From Pantoea sp. Eser (GTDB lineage Bacteria > Pseudomonadota > Gammaproteobacteria > Enterobacterales > Enterobacteriaceae): 64,000 nt of DNA. The DNA is taken from assembly GCA_009830035.1 (NCBI GenBank), contig SZZY01000004.1, positions 281,509-345,508 on the forward strand, in the 5' to 3' direction. Shown one piece after another: positions 20,598 to 30,670 of the stretch (positions within the stretch are counted from its first letter, which is position 1; each line of letters starts with the position of its first letter). Position numbers and translations under genes: made by a program. The notes under the pieces were generated by a model. That model had not been told where the DNA came from. It worked only from the letters and a program-made list of their open reading frames with translations, and ran no database searches.

Positions 20598-20849
20598 TTA
20601 CCACTCTATCGTTACCAGCTGATGGTTCCGTCTCTGATTCCCCTCTGATTGAATGACACTGCGTGTCACCCGCGGTTGCGCGCTCGCCTGTCTGCCGCAA
20701 TCGATCTGCGGCACAGCCTGCGCATCAGGACTGTGAATTTCACAGCGTGAAAAGATGACAAGCCTGACGCCAATAGAGCCGGTGACCGATCCCGCCAGCG
20801 TGTACGCCGGGATCAGCAGCCCCATCGCCAGTAGCAGTGCTCTGGTCAT
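20598..20849 (-). CDS. small predicted secreted protein, function unknown
   Basis: An 83-residue protein starting MTRALLLAMGLLIPAYTLAG, which looks like a cleavable signal peptide ending near TLA. The mature part (SVTGSIGVRLVIFSRCEIH ... QIDCGRQ ... HQLVTIEW) has two cysteines that could form one disulfide and a strand-like hydrophobic pattern. The start at 20849 is preferred over an upstream ATG at 20879 because it places the signal peptide at the N-terminus. I do not recognise a named family; the GSIGVRL-x-C pattern vaguely recalls chaperone-usher type pilin or spore-coat-like domains. Convergent with erpA, upstream in the same direction as dead btuF. It could also be the remnant of a longer gene. 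Confidence 0.6.
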   Translation of the reverse strand: MTRALLLAMGLLIPAYTLAGSVTGSIGVRLVIFSRCEIHSPDAQAVPQIDCGRQASAQPRVTRSVIQSEGNQRRNHQLVTIEW

Positions 20850-20976
20850 GTAAGGTTCCTGGTGTTGTTCAAAAAGCACTAAGCGCTAAAAAGGACGGCG
20901 AGCATACGAGGCGCGCGCGTCTCATATCTTGATTAACGGCAAAAAAGGCTGTTTCGTTAACCGATTAGTTGGATTT

Positions 20977-21477
20977 TTATGCGGGATGCAGCGCAGCACA
21001 CAGCTGTTTTGCCGCCAGTAACAGGCGCGGGCCGGGGCGGCTGAGCCAGTCATCATTAATCGCAATCACCGGCACGCTGAGCTGCGGCTGCCAGAAGGCC
21101 CGGACGTTGTCAGCCTGGTGGTCACTGCCGCCAATCACAATCGCCTGCGGGTGTCGCATCAGTACCTGTTCACGGCTGACCTGCGGCCAGCTGACCCGGT
21201 TGTCGGCAAAGATATTTTTGCCGCCACGCTAGGCTAATATCAGATCCGGCTTCAGTTGCAGAATACGCTCGAGGTTAATCCCCTGCCAGTTGGCTACCTG
21301 CTCAATCGGTTTCGCCTGCGCCGGATAGTCGGACCAGGCACTGACCGCAATCGGCGTAATGCCGGCGGCGAAGGCGAGTTCAGTCAGGTGGGGAGTGAGG
21401 GTGATAACGCGCGGAGGGGAAGCCAGCAGGCTGCCGCTGATCAGCAGCAGCCAGCAGAGCAGTAGAGTTTTAGCCAC
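20977..21477 (-). pseudogene. btuF: btuF, periplasmic vitamin B12-binding protein, nonsense mutation and 97-codon deletion
   Basis: BtuF delivers cobalamin to the BtuCD importer. ATG 21477 starts a signal peptide ([20 protein letters not shown]) and the mature start [19 protein letters not shown]. After KPDLILA there is TAG at 21229-21231, where relatives have Trp (AWRGGN). The frame then continues [20 protein letters not shown] to the natural end. In E. coli the two Gly-Gly pairs joined here (AWRGG and CGGENIF) are 97 residues apart, so a deletion joined two GGCGGC copies in frame. The start overlaps the mtn stop by eight bases. Confidence 0.93.
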
Positions 21478-22168
21478 GCGCCTGGCGCGCCAGCAGGTTC
21501 TCCACCATCAGCGACGACTGCTTAGCCGCGACGCTGAGGAACTCATCAAAGCTCAGATGCGAGGCCTGGTCAGCGACGTCAGAAATGGCACGAACCACCA
21601 CAAAAGGCACCTGGAACTGGTGGCAGACGTGACCGATAGCTGCGGCCTCCATTTCCACGGCGATAGCTTGTGGAAACTGCTGACGAATACGCGCCAGCGG
21701 CTCGGCGCCGTTGATAAAGGCGTCGCCGCTCACCACTAGGCCACGCACCGCATTCAGATCGAGCTGCTTAATGCAGGCTTCGGCTACCGCAATCAAACCA
21801 CTGTCGGCAACAAAGGCTGCCGGGCAGCCCGCCATCTGTCCTAGCTCATAGCCAAAAGCCGTGACGTCGGCATCGTGATAGCCTACTTCTTCCGATACCA
21901 CGATATCGCCAACGCTCAGCGAAGCCGCTAAGCCGCCAGCCGAACCGGTGTTGATCACCACGTCTGGCTTACACAGTTGCAGCAGCAGGGTGGTACCCAG
22001 CGCGGCGGAGGTTTTGCCAATGCCCGATTTCAACAGCGCGACCTCAACGCCGTTCAGGGTGCCGGTATAAATTTCACAGCCAGCCAGCGATAAAGTTTGA
22101 CGGTTTTCGATTTTGTCGCGCAGCAGAGTAACTTCCTGCTCCATCGCACCAATAATGCCTGCTTTCAT
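21470..22168 (-). CDS. mtn: 5'-methylthioadenosine/S-adenosylhomocysteine nucleosidase
   Basis: Hydrolyses methylthioadenosine and S-adenosylhomocysteine, recycling the methionine and SAM pools and feeding AI-2 formation. 232 residues as in E. coli, beginning [13 protein letters not shown] with catalytic Glu12; the C-terminal [11 protein letters not shown] contains the catalytic Asp. No lesion. It heads a minus-strand unit with the dead btuF behind it, and is divergent from dgt. With methionine import broken (metNIQ), internal methionine salvage would matter more; that link is inference. Confidence 0.96.
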   Translation of the reverse strand: MKAGIIGAMEQEVTLLRDKIENRQTLSLAGCEIYTGTLNGVEVALLKSGIGKTSAALGTTLLLQLCKPDVVINTGSAGGLAASLSVGDIVVSEEVGYHDADVTAFGYELGQMAGCPAAFVADSGLIAVAEACIKQLDLNAVRGLVVSGDAFINGAEPLARIRQQFPQAIAVEMEAAAIGHVCHQFQVPFVVVRAISDVADQASHLSFDEFLSVAAKQSSLMVENLLARQARG

Positions 22169-22260
22169 AGTGAGTCCCGCTAATGTAAAAAGTCATAATT
22201 TAAGGCATAGTCTACCCTGGCTAACAGGGGATTAATTCACCAAAAAATAAGGGGTAATGA

Positions 22261-23751
22261 ATGTCAGCGATCAATTTCAGGAAGAAGATCAGCTTCTCGC
22301 GCCCTTATACCAGTCGAAAAGATCCGGAGGGGGAATATTACATTACCCGCCACTTCGAGAGCGATCGCGGACGGATTATTAACTCCGCAGCGATTCGCCG
22401 ATTGCAGCAAAAAACCCAGGTCTTTCCGCTGGAGCGCAATGCCGCGGTGCGTTCAAGGCTGACGCATTCGCTGGAGGTGCAGCAGACCGGACGCTATATC
22501 ACCAAGGAGATCCTGCAGACCCTGAAAATGCAGGGCAGGCTGGCGCAATATGGACTGGACGAGCTGGAAGGCGCGTTTGAAAGCTTGATTGAGATGGCCT
22601 GTCTGATGCACGACGTGGGGAATCCCCCGTTCGGGCATTTTGGTGAGGCGGCGATCAACGACTGGTTTGAAGATAATCTGCCGGCTGAACTGGTTGATCC
22701 GCTGGTGGCGGGGGTGCAGGGCGAGACGCAACGCCGTGCCTTCGATCAGCTAAACGCGATGATTCGACAGGATTTGTGCCACTTTGAAGGCAATGCGCAG
22801 GCGATTCGTATGGTCCATACGCTGCTGCAACTTAACCTCAGCTACTCGCAGGTTGCCTGCATTCTCAAATATACCGCGCCCGCCTGGTGGCAGGGCGAGA
22901 AGCCAGCCGAATTCAGCGTGTTAATGAAAAAGCCGGGCTTTTATCTCTCCGAACAGGACTATATTAGCGACCTGCGCGCCGCGACCAATATGGAAGAGCA
23001 CCATCGCTTTCCGCTGACCTATATAATGGAAGCTGCCGATGATATCTCCTATTGCATTGCCGATTTGGACGACGCTGTAGAAAAAGATATATTTAATGTT
23101 GAAAGTTTGTATGAGTTTCTCAATAAAGCCTGGGGACTGGTAAAAAATAATGACGCTTTCAGCCGCACCATCGGCGAAGCCTGGCGTGAGGCCTGCAGTA
23201 AAAAGCGCCGCAGCCGCAGCGATCAATTCTTTATGTCATTACGCGTAAATGTTCAGAGCGTGCTGGTGACCTATGCAGTGAAGCGTTTTGTTGATAATCT
23301 GCCCGCCATATTTGCCGGTAATTTCAATCATGCCTTGCTGGAAGATGATGGCGAAGAGGGCCGACTGTTGCAGTTGTTCAAAACGGTAGCGCGCCAGCAG
23401 GTATTTAATCATTCCGAAGTCGAGCAGCTGGAATTACAGGGATATCGGGTTATTAAGGGATTACTGGAAATTTATCAGCCGCTGATGCTGCTCAATTATG
23501 AATCGTTTACTACCCTGATAAATGAAGACTTTCTGCGGCACCATCCGATTGAGACCCGGCTTTTCCATAAACTTTCCGGCAAGCATCGTAAAGCTTATCT
23601 GCATAAAATGCGCACCCTGGTGGTGGAGCATAAATATGAGCGCCTGCTATGGGAACGATATTATCGCTTTCGCCTGATTCAGGATTATATTAGCGGGATG
23701 ACCGATCTCTACGCTTGGGATGAGTACCGGCGACTGATGGCCGTCGAATAA
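22261..23751 (+). CDS. dgt: deoxyguanosinetriphosphate triphosphohydrolase
   Basis: Cleaves dGTP to deoxyguanosine and triphosphate, controlling the dNTP pool. 496 residues against 505 in E. coli. The HD-domain metal site is visible as [14 protein letters not shown] near residues 64-77 and [19 protein letters not shown] near 112-130. The ATG at 22261 is preceded by AAGGGG. Codon use in the second half is slightly more AT-rich than neighbours but no lesion is seen. Followed by degP. Confidence 0.95.
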   Translation: MSAINFRKKISFSRPYTSRKDPEGEYYITRHFESDRGRIINSAAIRRLQQKTQVFPLERNAAVRSRLTHSLEVQQTGRYITKEILQTLKMQGRLAQYGLDELEGAFESLIEMACLMHDVGNPPFGHFGEAAINDWFEDNLPAELVDPLVAGVQGETQRRAFDQLNAMIRQDLCHFEGNAQAIRMVHTLLQLNLSYSQVACILKYTAPAWWQGEKPAEFSVLMKKPGFYLSEQDYISDLRAATNMEEHHRFPLTYIMEAADDISYCIADLDDAVEKDIFNVESLYEFLNKAWGLVKNNDAFSRTIGEAWREACSKKRRSRSDQFFMSLRVNVQSVLVTYAVKRFVDNLPAIFAGNFNHALLEDDGEEGRLLQLFKTVARQQVFNHSEVEQLELQGYRVIKGLLEIYQPLMLLNYESFTTLINEDFLRHHPIETRLFHKLSGKHRKAYLHKMRTLVVEHKYERLLWERYYRFRLIQDYISGMTDLYAWDEYRRLMAVE

Positions 23752-23805
23752 TCATCAATTGTAAAGAGCGCGAATAAATTTTTACCTTCGCTTGAGACTT
23801 CAGAA

Positions 23806-23833
23806 GGAACTTCGCGCTAAGATATTTATCTCA
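23806..23833 (+). promoter_or_regulatory. sigmaE promoter of degP
   Basis: GGAACTT (23806-23812) and TCTCA (23829-23833) separated by 16 bases match the sigmaE -35/-10 pattern and stand where E. coli degP has its sigmaE promoter. It lies about 50 bases before the degP start. The site ties degP to the envelope-stress pathway whose site-2 protease gene, rseP, is at 38253. Confidence 0.8.
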
Positions 23834-23884
23834 ACACCGAACCACAGCAATGGTCTGAACAGTTATCCTCAAGAGAAACCAAAA

Positions 23885-25324
23885 ATGAAAAAAAAGAGTT
23901 TAATGCTAAGTGCCCTGGCCCTGGCCCTGGCCCTGGCCCTGGCGCCCGTCACGGTTTCCGCTGCGCAAACCGCCTCTTCTGATAGTCAGCAATTGCCGAG
24001 CCTGGCACCGATGCTGGAGAAGGTGATGCCGTCAGTGGTCAGTATCAGCGTCGAAGGCACCACCACGGTTAAAACGCCGCGTATGCCGCAGCAGTTCCAG
24101 CAATTCTTTGGTGACAACTCGCCTTTCTGTCAGGATGGCTCACCGTTCCAGAGTTCACCGATGTGCCAGAGCGGCGACGGATCGGATAGCGGCGCGCCGG
24201 CGCCGAATACCCAGCAGGAGAAATTCCGCGCGCTGGGATCGGGCGTGGTGATCAATGCTGAAAAAGGCTATGTGGTGACCAACAACCACGTGGTGAATAA
24301 CGCTACAAAAATTCAGGTCCAGCTGAGCGATGGCCGCCGCTATGACGCCAAAGTGATCGGTAAAGATCCCAGCTCCGACATTGCGTTGATCCAGCTGCAG
24401 GACGCTAAAAACCTCACGGCGGTGAAACTGGCCGACTCTGACAATCTGCGGGTCGGTGACTACACCGTGGCGATCGGTAACCCATATGGCCTGGGTGAAA
24501 CAGTGACTTCAGGCATCGTCTCCGCGCTGGGCCGTAGCGGCCTAAATGTGGAAAACTACGAGAACTTTATCCAGACCGATGCGGCGATTAACCGCGGTAA
24601 CTCCGGCGGCGCGCTGGTTAACCTTAACGGTGAACTGATCGGCATCAACACCGCGATTCTGGCACCGGATGGCGGCAACATCGGTATCGGCTTTGCTATC
24701 CCGAGCAACATGGCGAAAAACCTGACGGCGCAGATGGTAGAGTTTGGTCAGGTTAAACGCGGTGAACTGGGTGTGATGGGCACCGAGCTTAACTCTGAAC
24801 TGGCCAAAGTGATGAAGGTTGATGCGCAGCGCGGGGCCTTTGTCAGCCAGGTACTGCCAGGTTCGGCCGCGGCGAAAGCCGGTATCAAAGCCGGCGATGT
24901 GGTGGTCTCAATGAACGGCAAGCCGCTGACCAGTTTTGCTGCGCTGCGTGCTGAAGTCGGTTCGCTGCCGATTGGCACCACCCTGAAACTGGGTCTGCTG
25001 CGTGACGGCAAACCGCTGGATGTGTCGGTTCAGCTGCAACAGAGTAGCCAGGCGAAAGTCCAGTCAGCCACCATCTACACTGGCATTGAAGGGGCCGATC
25101 TCAGCAACAGCGACACCGGCGATAAAGGGGTTCGCGTAGATAACGTCAAAGCGGGCAGCGCTGCCGCTCGTATCGGCCTGAAAAAAGGCGACGTGATTCA
25201 GGGCGTGAACCAGCAGCCGGTGACCAACCTGGGCGAACTGCGTAAGATCCTTGATTCCAAACCGCCGGTGCTGGCGCTGAACGTCAAGCGCGGCGACAGC
25301 AGCATTTACCTGCTGATGCAGTAA
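23885..25324 (+). CDS. degP: periplasmic serine endoprotease/chaperone DegP
   Basis: Degrades or refolds misfolded envelope proteins. The 479 residues comprise a signal peptide (1-27), a trypsin-like domain with the triad His135 (NNHVVNN), Asp165 (SSDIALI) and Ser240 (RGNSGGAL), and two PDZ domains (from about 290 and 395). Spacing of the triad equals that of E. coli. The start at ATG 23885 places the signal peptide correctly; a longer frame from 23792 runs through the sigmaE promoter and is rejected. The signal core is built from five GCCCTG repeats, giving (Leu-Ala)5. Terminator follows. Confidence 0.96.
   Translation: MKKKSLMLSALALALALALAPVTVSAAQTASSDSQQLPSLAPMLEKVMPSVVSISVEGTTTVKTPRMPQQFQQFFGDNSPFCQDGSPFQSSPMCQSGDGSDSGAPAPNTQQEKFRALGSGVVINAEKGYVVTNNHVVNNATKIQVQLSDGRRYDAKVIGKDPSSDIALIQLQDAKNLTAVKLADSDNLRVGDYTVAIGNPYGLGETVTSGIVSALGRSGLNVENYENFIQTDAAINRGNSGGALVNLNGELIGINTAILAPDGGNIGIGFAIPSNMAKNLTAQMVEFGQVKRGELGVMGTELNSELAKVMKVDAQRGAFVSQVLPGSAAAKAGIKAGDVVVSMNGKPLTSFAALRAEVGSLPIGTTLKLGLLRDGKPLDVSVQLQQSSQAKVQSATIYTGIEGADLSNSDTGDKGVRVDNVKAGSAAARIGLKKGDVIQGVNQQPVTNLGELRKILDSKPPVLALNVKRGDSSIYLLMQ
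23912..23941. repeat. hexanucleotide microsatellite (GCCCTG)5 in the degP signal peptide
   Basis: Five perfect head-to-tail copies of GCCCTG encode Ala-Leu dipeptides in the hydrophobic core of the DegP signal peptide. Because the unit is six bases, copy-number change keeps the frame but lengthens or shortens the core by two residues each time. Confidence 0.95.
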
Positions 25325-25344
25325 GCGGCAAGGCATTGCTATCA

Positions 25345-25368
25345 GGCGGACTTCGGTCCGCCTTTTTT
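25345..25368 (+). terminator. Rho-independent terminator of degP
   Basis: GGCGGAC, TTCG loop, GTCCGCC and a run of six T, 20 bases after the degP stop. Confidence 0.92.
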
Positions 25369-25508
25369 ATTGCCTCAATTCGCGCCGGTAAGAGTGTGAT
25401 GCTGACCGCAAATTCACTAAATGCCCACCTGGCTCTGTGCAGTTGCACAATGTTCTGGCCGCCTTGCATGCGTATTCTATCTCTCCCCCTCTTTTTCGGG
25501 AGTAATGG

Positions 25509-26358
25509 ATGGCTACCTATTATCTTGATGCCCGGCTGGCGCAGGATATCGTGGCGCGCACCATGAAAATTATTGACAGCGGCGATCGCGAGCGCATTGG
25601 GGAATTGCACGAAGGCGCGCTGCTGGTGCTGAACCTGATTCGCAGCGATACCCTGTCGCCGCAGCTAACCGAATGGGCGCAGCGGCTTGGCATCGATCTT
25701 AATCAGCCGCGTGTGGTGGCCGTGGTTGAGGTCGATAGCGCAATGTCAGAGTTGCAGCAGCTGCAAACCGTTGCTGATCACGCCGGAGCGGGACAACCTG
25801 ATCGCCATTGTTTCGCTGACCGAAATGGTGGTGCTGAAGCCAGCGCTGAATGGGCACGGCCGTTACGATCAGGAGGATCATCGTCGGCGGGTCGAGCAGT
25901 TATTACAGCGAATGAAAGAGAGCGGCCATCTGCGGATGCGGATTGCGCTGGGAAACTTTTTCACCGGCCCCGGCAGTATTGCGCGTTCCTATCGAACCGC
26001 CCGCACCACCACGATGGTTGGCAAACAGCGTATGCTTGAGGTGCGCAGCTATTTTTATCAGGATCTGGTGCTGCCGGTGCTGCTCGACAGTCTGCGCGGC
26101 GGCTGGCAGGCCAATGAACTGGCGCGGCCACTGGCGAAACTCAAGAGTATGGATAACAACGGGTTGCTGCGGTGAACGCCGATCGCCTGGTTCACCCATA
26201 ATGTGCAGCCGAGCGCGACCGCGCGTGCGCTGTTTATTCACCGTAATATGCTGGAGTATCGGCTGAACCGGATTTCGGAGTTAACCGGGCTGAATCTCGG
26301 GCACTTTGACGATCGGCTGCTGCTCTATGTGGCGCTGCAGCTGGATGAGCAGGGATGA
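25509..26358 (+). pseudogene. cdaR: cdaR, regulator of diacid (sugar-acid) metabolism, multiply broken
   Basis: CdaR activates galactarate/glucarate/glycerate genes in E. coli. From ATG 25509 (MATYYLDARLAQDIVARTM) three in-frame deletions are evident: about 14 codons between IID and SGDRERIGE, about 80 codons after GALLVL including most of the diacid-sensing domain, and seven codons collapsing VDS-GQLGVDS-AM to VDSAM. The frame shifts near 25770, resuming as TPERDNLIAIVSLTEMV. An in-frame TGA (26173-26175) stands where E. coli has Arg (LLRR), consistent with CGA to TGA. The helix-turn-helix end (LFIHRNMLEYRLNRI) follows it and ends at 26358. Confidence 0.93.
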
Positions 26359-26379
26359 ACGGGGCGGTAATGCCGGCAT

Positions 26380-26408
26380 AAAAAAGGCCAGCAGAGCTGG
26401 CCTTTTTC
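26380..26408. terminator. bidirectional terminator between cdaR and yaeH
   Basis: AAAAAGGCCAGC, a short loop AGA and GCTGGCCTTTTT, with an A-run before and a T-run after, lie between two converging genes. Confidence 0.9.
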
Positions 26409-26423
26409 GTCACTGACAGCGGA

Positions 26424-26816
26424 TTAACGACCGTTGTGGGTCAGTTTTTCGGGGTCAGATTCGATTTCGGTAATCTTGTGCGACACTACGCTTTCCAGAT
26501 GGCGCAGGTCATCAAGAATTTTACGTTTCAGATCTACTTCAACTTGGTCGCGCTGGCAAATCTGGTCCAGCTCGTCAATCACGTAACGCAGATTCGGGCT
26601 GATTTCCTGTACTTCTTTGTAGCCCTGGGTAGCGTGATCGGCCACCACTGTTTTACGCTGACGCGGATATTTGAATTTTACGCTTTTCGCGAAAAACTCG
26701 CCTTTATCTTTGCGGAAGTAGATCTTCAGAATATCGTTATTGGCTTCCTGACGCAGGCTGTAACGATCAATATCATCCGGATTACTGATACCCAAGCTTT
26801 TCAGATTGTCATACAT
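26424..26816 (-). CDS. yaeH: conserved protein YaeH (DUF3461)
   Basis: A 130-residue cytoplasmic protein of unknown function, conserved in enterobacteria next to dapD. It begins [20 protein letters not shown] and closely follows E. coli YaeH through [15 protein letters not shown] and [14 protein letters not shown]. The start at 26816 is chosen by alignment; an upstream ATG at 26873 adds 19 unsupported residues. Charged, with helical C-terminal half. No lesion, which suggests a useful function in a genome that is losing genes. Confidence 0.92.
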   Translation of the reverse strand: MYDNLKSLGISNPDDIDRYSLRQEANNDILKIYFRKDKGEFFAKSVKFKYPRQRKTVVADHATQGYKEVQEISPNLRYVIDELDQICQRDQVEVDLKRKILDDLRHLESVVSHKITEIESDPEKLTHNGR

Positions 26817-27041
26817 AGCGTTGTTTCCATCAAAAGGTGAGAAGCGCGCAGCCTTGTTCATGACGTCTGACAACTGTAGACATAAATAAGCAGGATGAAC
26901 ATTGCGCGACGGGATTTAACTGGCGAGGATTATGACCTGAATAAAAACTAAACGCACCAGTTAATTCGCGGCGCAAAACAGGATGTTGGCATGGAAGTGT
27001 AAAGAAAAGATGACGGGCCGGTTTCCAGCCCGTCACAGGGA

Positions 27042-27866
27042 TCAGTCGATGGTACGCAGCAGTTCGTTAATGCCCACTTTGCCGCGGGTTTTGGCATCCA
27101 CTTTCTTCACGATAACGGCACAGTAAAGGCTGTAGCTGCCATCTTTTGACGGCAGGTTACCGGAAACCACCACCGAACCGGCTGGCACGCGGCCGTAATG
27201 CACTTCACCGGTCTCACGGTCATAAATTTTGGTGCTCTGGCCGATGTAAACGCCCATTGAGATCACTGAACCTTCTTCAACGATAACGCCTTCAACGATT
27301 TCAGAGCGCGCGCCAATGAAGCAGTTATCTTCGATGATGGTAGGGTTTGCCTGCAGCGGTTCCAGCACGCCGCCGATGCCCACGCCGCCGGAGAGGTGAA
27401 CGTTTTTACCGATCTGCGCACAGGAGCCAACGGTGGCCCAGGTATCGACCATCGAGCCTTCATCAACGAATGCGCCGATGTTGACGTAAGACGGCATCAG
27501 CACGGTATTACGGGCAATGTAGGCGCCCTGACGTACCGCCGCCGGTGGAACCACACGGAAGCCCTCTTTTTTGAAGCGGGCATCGTCCCAGCCAGCAAAT
27601 TTCATCGGCACTTTGTCGTAAAAACGGGTCTCAGCACCTTCCATCACCTGGTTGTCGTTGATGCGAAAAGAGAGCAGTACCGCTTTCTTCAGCCACTGAT
27701 GCGTTACCCACTCGCCGTCGATCTTTTCGGAAACGCGCAGTGCACCGCTGTCCAGCAGAGATATAACCTGATTGATGGCATCGCGGGTTTCGCTGTCAAC
27801 GCTGGCTGGGGTGATATCAGCACGACGTTTGAAGGCAGATTCAATAACGCTCTGTAACTGTTGCAT
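27042..27866 (-). CDS. dapD: 2,3,4,5-tetrahydropyridine-2,6-dicarboxylate N-succinyltransferase
   Basis: Succinylates tetrahydrodipicolinate in the pathway to diaminopimelate and lysine, needed for peptidoglycan. 274 residues, same as E. coli, starting [17 protein letters not shown] at ATG 27866; the upstream frame to 27914 is unsupported. The central part is a left-handed beta-helix of hexapeptide repeats (for example [19 protein letters not shown]) and the C-terminus is [13 protein letters not shown]. Downstream of glnD in the same direction, as in E. coli. Confidence 0.96.
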   Translation of the reverse strand: MQQLQSVIESAFKRRADITPASVDSETRDAINQVISLLDSGALRVSEKIDGEWVTHQWLKKAVLLSFRINDNQVMEGAETRFYDKVPMKFAGWDDARFKKEGFRVVPPAAVRQGAYIARNTVLMPSYVNIGAFVDEGSMVDTWATVGSCAQIGKNVHLSGGVGIGGVLEPLQANPTIIEDNCFIGARSEIVEGVIVEEGSVISMGVYIGQSTKIYDRETGEVHYGRVPAGSVVVSGNLPSKDGSYSLYCAVIVKKVDAKTRGKVGINELLRTID

Positions 27867-27949
27867 ATTTTTTTCCTGATCTGTCATGTGCAGTGCCGGG
27901 CAATCACCCGACACAAGTAAAAAGTTTAAGGTTCACAAATCGACTTTTG

Positions 27950-30604
27950 TCACACTTTATCGTTTGGATTAAGGGCTTCTGTCAACCGTTGTTGCAACGC
28001 TTTACGCATTTCTTCATTCAGCGCCTGGCGCTCACTGTTGGCGAGAATAAACAAATCCTCGACCCGTTCGCCGATGGTGCTGATGCGCGCGCCGTGCAGC
28101 GAGACGCCGAGATCGGCAAACACTTCGCCTACCCGCGCCAGCAGGCCGGGCTGATCAAGGGCCACCAGCTCCAGGTAGCTGCGGCGGTCGGTATGGGTTG
28201 GCAGAAAATTGACTTCGGTATCAACGCTGAAGTGCTTCAGCCTGGCCGACGGACGACGGGTTCGCGGCGGCACCCAGTCTGACTGGGTAATCGCCTGCTC
28301 CAGCGCCTGAATAACCATCGGATGGCGATCCGGTGCCAGCGGGCTGCCATCGGGCTCCAGCACGATAAACGTATCCATCGCCATGCCGTCGCGGCTGGTA
28401 AAGATTTGCGCATCGTGCACGCTGAGATTACGGCGATCCAGTTCGCCCGCCACGGCGGCAAACAGGTGCGGTCGATCCGGACTCCAGATAAAGATTTCAG
28501 TTCCGCCGCGCGTGGCCTGCGGGCTGACCAGCACCAGCGGTTTTTTCAGATCGTGGCCCATCAGATGGCGGGCATGCCAGGCGATCTGATTCGGCGTATG
28601 CCGCAGGAAATAATCGGCGCGGCAGCGGTTGCAGATCTGATGCAGCCGTTCTTCATCAATATTGTCCATCCGCAGCAGCGCCAGCGCCTGCAGACGATGG
28701 TGACGCACCCGCTCGCGCAGGTCCGGGCTGTTCTCCATGCCGCGTCGCAGCTGTTTCTCGGTGGCGAAAAACAGTTCACGCAACAGACTCTGCTTCCAGC
28801 TGTTCCACAGGCTTTCGTTGGTGGCGCAGATATCCGCCACGGTCAGGCAGACCAGATAGCGCAGGCGATTTTCATTCTGCATCACCTCGGCGAACTGCTG
28901 GATCACCGTCGGGTCCTGAATATCGCGGCGCTGCGCGGTGACTGACATCAGCAGGTGATGGCGCACCAGCCAGGCGACCAGCTGCGTTTCACGCGAGTTC
29001 AGGCCGTGTATTTCAGCAAAGTCGAGCGCGTCCTGGGCGCCGAGAACTGAGTGATCGCCACCGCGCCCTTTGGCGATATCGTGCAGCAGCGCGGCCATCA
29101 GCAACAGCTCCTGCTGTGGCAGGCGCGGCCAGAGTTTAACGCACAGCGGATGCTGCGAGCGGGTGGTTTCGCTGGCGAAGCTTTCAAGCTTCTGCAGCAC
29201 GCGAATGGTGTGCTCATCAACAGTGTAGGCGTGGAACAGGTCAAACTGCATCTGGCCAACAATGTGTCCCCACAGCGGCGTGTAAGCCCACAGCACGCTG
29301 TGACGGTGCATCGGCACCAGCGCCCGGCTGACGGCGCCAGGATGACGCAGAATGGACATAAAGGTGCGGCGCGCTTCCGGAATCTGACACAGCGGCTGTT
29401 CCAGATGGCGGCGCGCATTACGCAGACGGCGCAGGGTGGTGGAATAGATGCCTTTAATGCCGTCGTTGCGCACCATGACGTAGAACATGCGCAGAATTGC
29501 CTGCGGCTCACGCTCAAACAGCGTTTCATCGCGCAGGTCAATCAGATCGCCACGCAGCTGGAAGTGATCGTCGATAGGGCAGGGCTTCTCGCTGGTAGGC
29601 AGCGCCACAATCGCTTCATCGAACAGCTGCAGCAGCATCTGGTTCAGCTCGCCAATCCGGCGCGTCACCCGGTAAAAGTCTTTCATCATCCGCTCGACCG
29701 GCTCGTTGCCTTCGCCTTGATAATTAAGACGTCGCGCCACGCTGAGCTGGCGATCGAACAACAGACGGTTATCGTAGCGCGGCAGCGAAAGGTGCAATGC
29801 GAAACGAATCCGCCAGAGAAATTCCTGACACTCATTCAGCTCGCTGCGCTCCGCGTCGGTGAGGAAACCGAAGCCGACCATCTCATCCAGGGTGGTGGCG
29901 CCAAAGTGGCGGCGCGCCACCCATTGCAGGGTATGAATATCGCGCAGGCCGCCGGGGCTGCTTTTAATGTCTGGCTCAAGGTTGTAGCTGGTGCCGTGAT
30001 AGCGCTTATGGCGCTCCTGCTGCTCTTCGATTTTGGCGGCGAAAAAGCACGACGAAGGCCAGAAGCCGTCGCTGAAGACGTTTTTCTGCAGTTCAAGGAA
30101 CAGCGCCACGTCACCGGCCAGCATCCGCGACTCAATTAGATTGGTGGCTACCGTCAGATCCGATAAGCCCTCCAGCAGACACTCCTCCAGTGTGCGCACG
30201 CTGTGGCCGACCTCCAGCTTCAGGTCCCACATCAGGGTCAGCAGTTCGCTGGTGCGCTGTGCGGCCTGTTCATCCAGCGGCTGACGGCTGAGGATCAGCA
30301 CGTCAATGTCTGAGAGCGGATGTAGTTCGGCACGGCCATAGCCGCCAACGGCCACCAGCGCGATGGCGCTCATCTGATCAAAGCCGAAAAAGCGCCACAG
30401 ACGGCGCAGCAGGCGATCGATAAATAGCGAGCGGGCATCAATCAGCGGCTCGACGGCTTCGCCGGCGTCGAAAGCGGCAGACAGATAGTGCTGAAACTGC
30501 TCCAGCCGCTGTTTCAGAATGTCGCGGGTGAGCTGATCGTCATCCCATTCGGCCGGGGAATCGATCAGACCGTTTTGTACCTTTTCCGACAGGTTCACGC
30601 TCAT
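27950..30604 (-). CDS. glnD: bifunctional uridylyltransferase/uridylyl-removing enzyme
   Basis: Nitrogen sensor that uridylylates or de-uridylylates PII proteins in response to glutamine. 884 residues from ATG 30604 ([13 protein letters not shown]); eight more residues would be added from 30628, and both starts are possible. Domains: nucleotidyltransferase with [19 protein letters not shown] (about residue 90), HD domain with [14 protein letters not shown] (about 500), and two C-terminal ACT domains ending [10 protein letters not shown]. All motifs are intact. A long open frame on the opposite strand is only its shadow. Confidence 0.96.
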   Translation of the reverse strand: MSVNLSEKVQNGLIDSPAEWDDDQLTRDILKQRLEQFQHYLSAAFDAGEAVEPLIDARSLFIDRLLRRLWRFFGFDQMSAIALVAVGGYGRAELHPLSDIDVLILSRQPLDEQAAQRTSELLTLMWDLKLEVGHSVRTLEECLLEGLSDLTVATNLIESRMLAGDVALFLELQKNVFSDGFWPSSCFFAAKIEEQQERHKRYHGTSYNLEPDIKSSPGGLRDIHTLQWVARRHFGATTLDEMVGFGFLTDAERSELNECQEFLWRIRFALHLSLPRYDNRLLFDRQLSVARRLNYQGEGNEPVERMMKDFYRVTRRIGELNQMLLQLFDEAIVALPTSEKPCPIDDHFQLRGDLIDLRDETLFEREPQAILRMFYVMVRNDGIKGIYSTTLRRLRNARRHLEQPLCQIPEARRTFMSILRHPGAVSRALVPMHRHSVLWAYTPLWGHIVGQMQFDLFHAYTVDEHTIRVLQKLESFASETTRSQHPLCVKLWPRLPQQELLLMAALLHDIAKGRGGDHSVLGAQDALDFAEIHGLNSRETQLVAWLVRHHLLMSVTAQRRDIQDPTVIQQFAEVMQNENRLRYLVCLTVADICATNESLWNSWKQSLLRELFFATEKQLRRGMENSPDLRERVRHHRLQALALLRMDNIDEERLHQICNRCRADYFLRHTPNQIAWHARHLMGHDLKKPLVLVSPQATRGGTEIFIWSPDRPHLFAAVAGELDRRNLSVHDAQIFTSRDGMAMDTFIVLEPDGSPLAPDRHPMVIQALEQAITQSDWVPPRTRRPSARLKHFSVDTEVNFLPTHTDRRSYLELVALDQPGLLARVGEVFADLGVSLHGARISTIGERVEDLFILANSERQALNEEMRKALQQRLTEALNPNDKV

Positions 30605-30670
30605 GCAGCTATTCTCTTTTTCAGCCAAAAAAAGCCAGCTTAGCGCCAGCTTGATTCTGTATTGGGGGAA

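Noticed and set aside
29051..30139. 362-codon open frame antisense to glnD
   Set aside because: Shadow of glnD, with no domain and biased composition.
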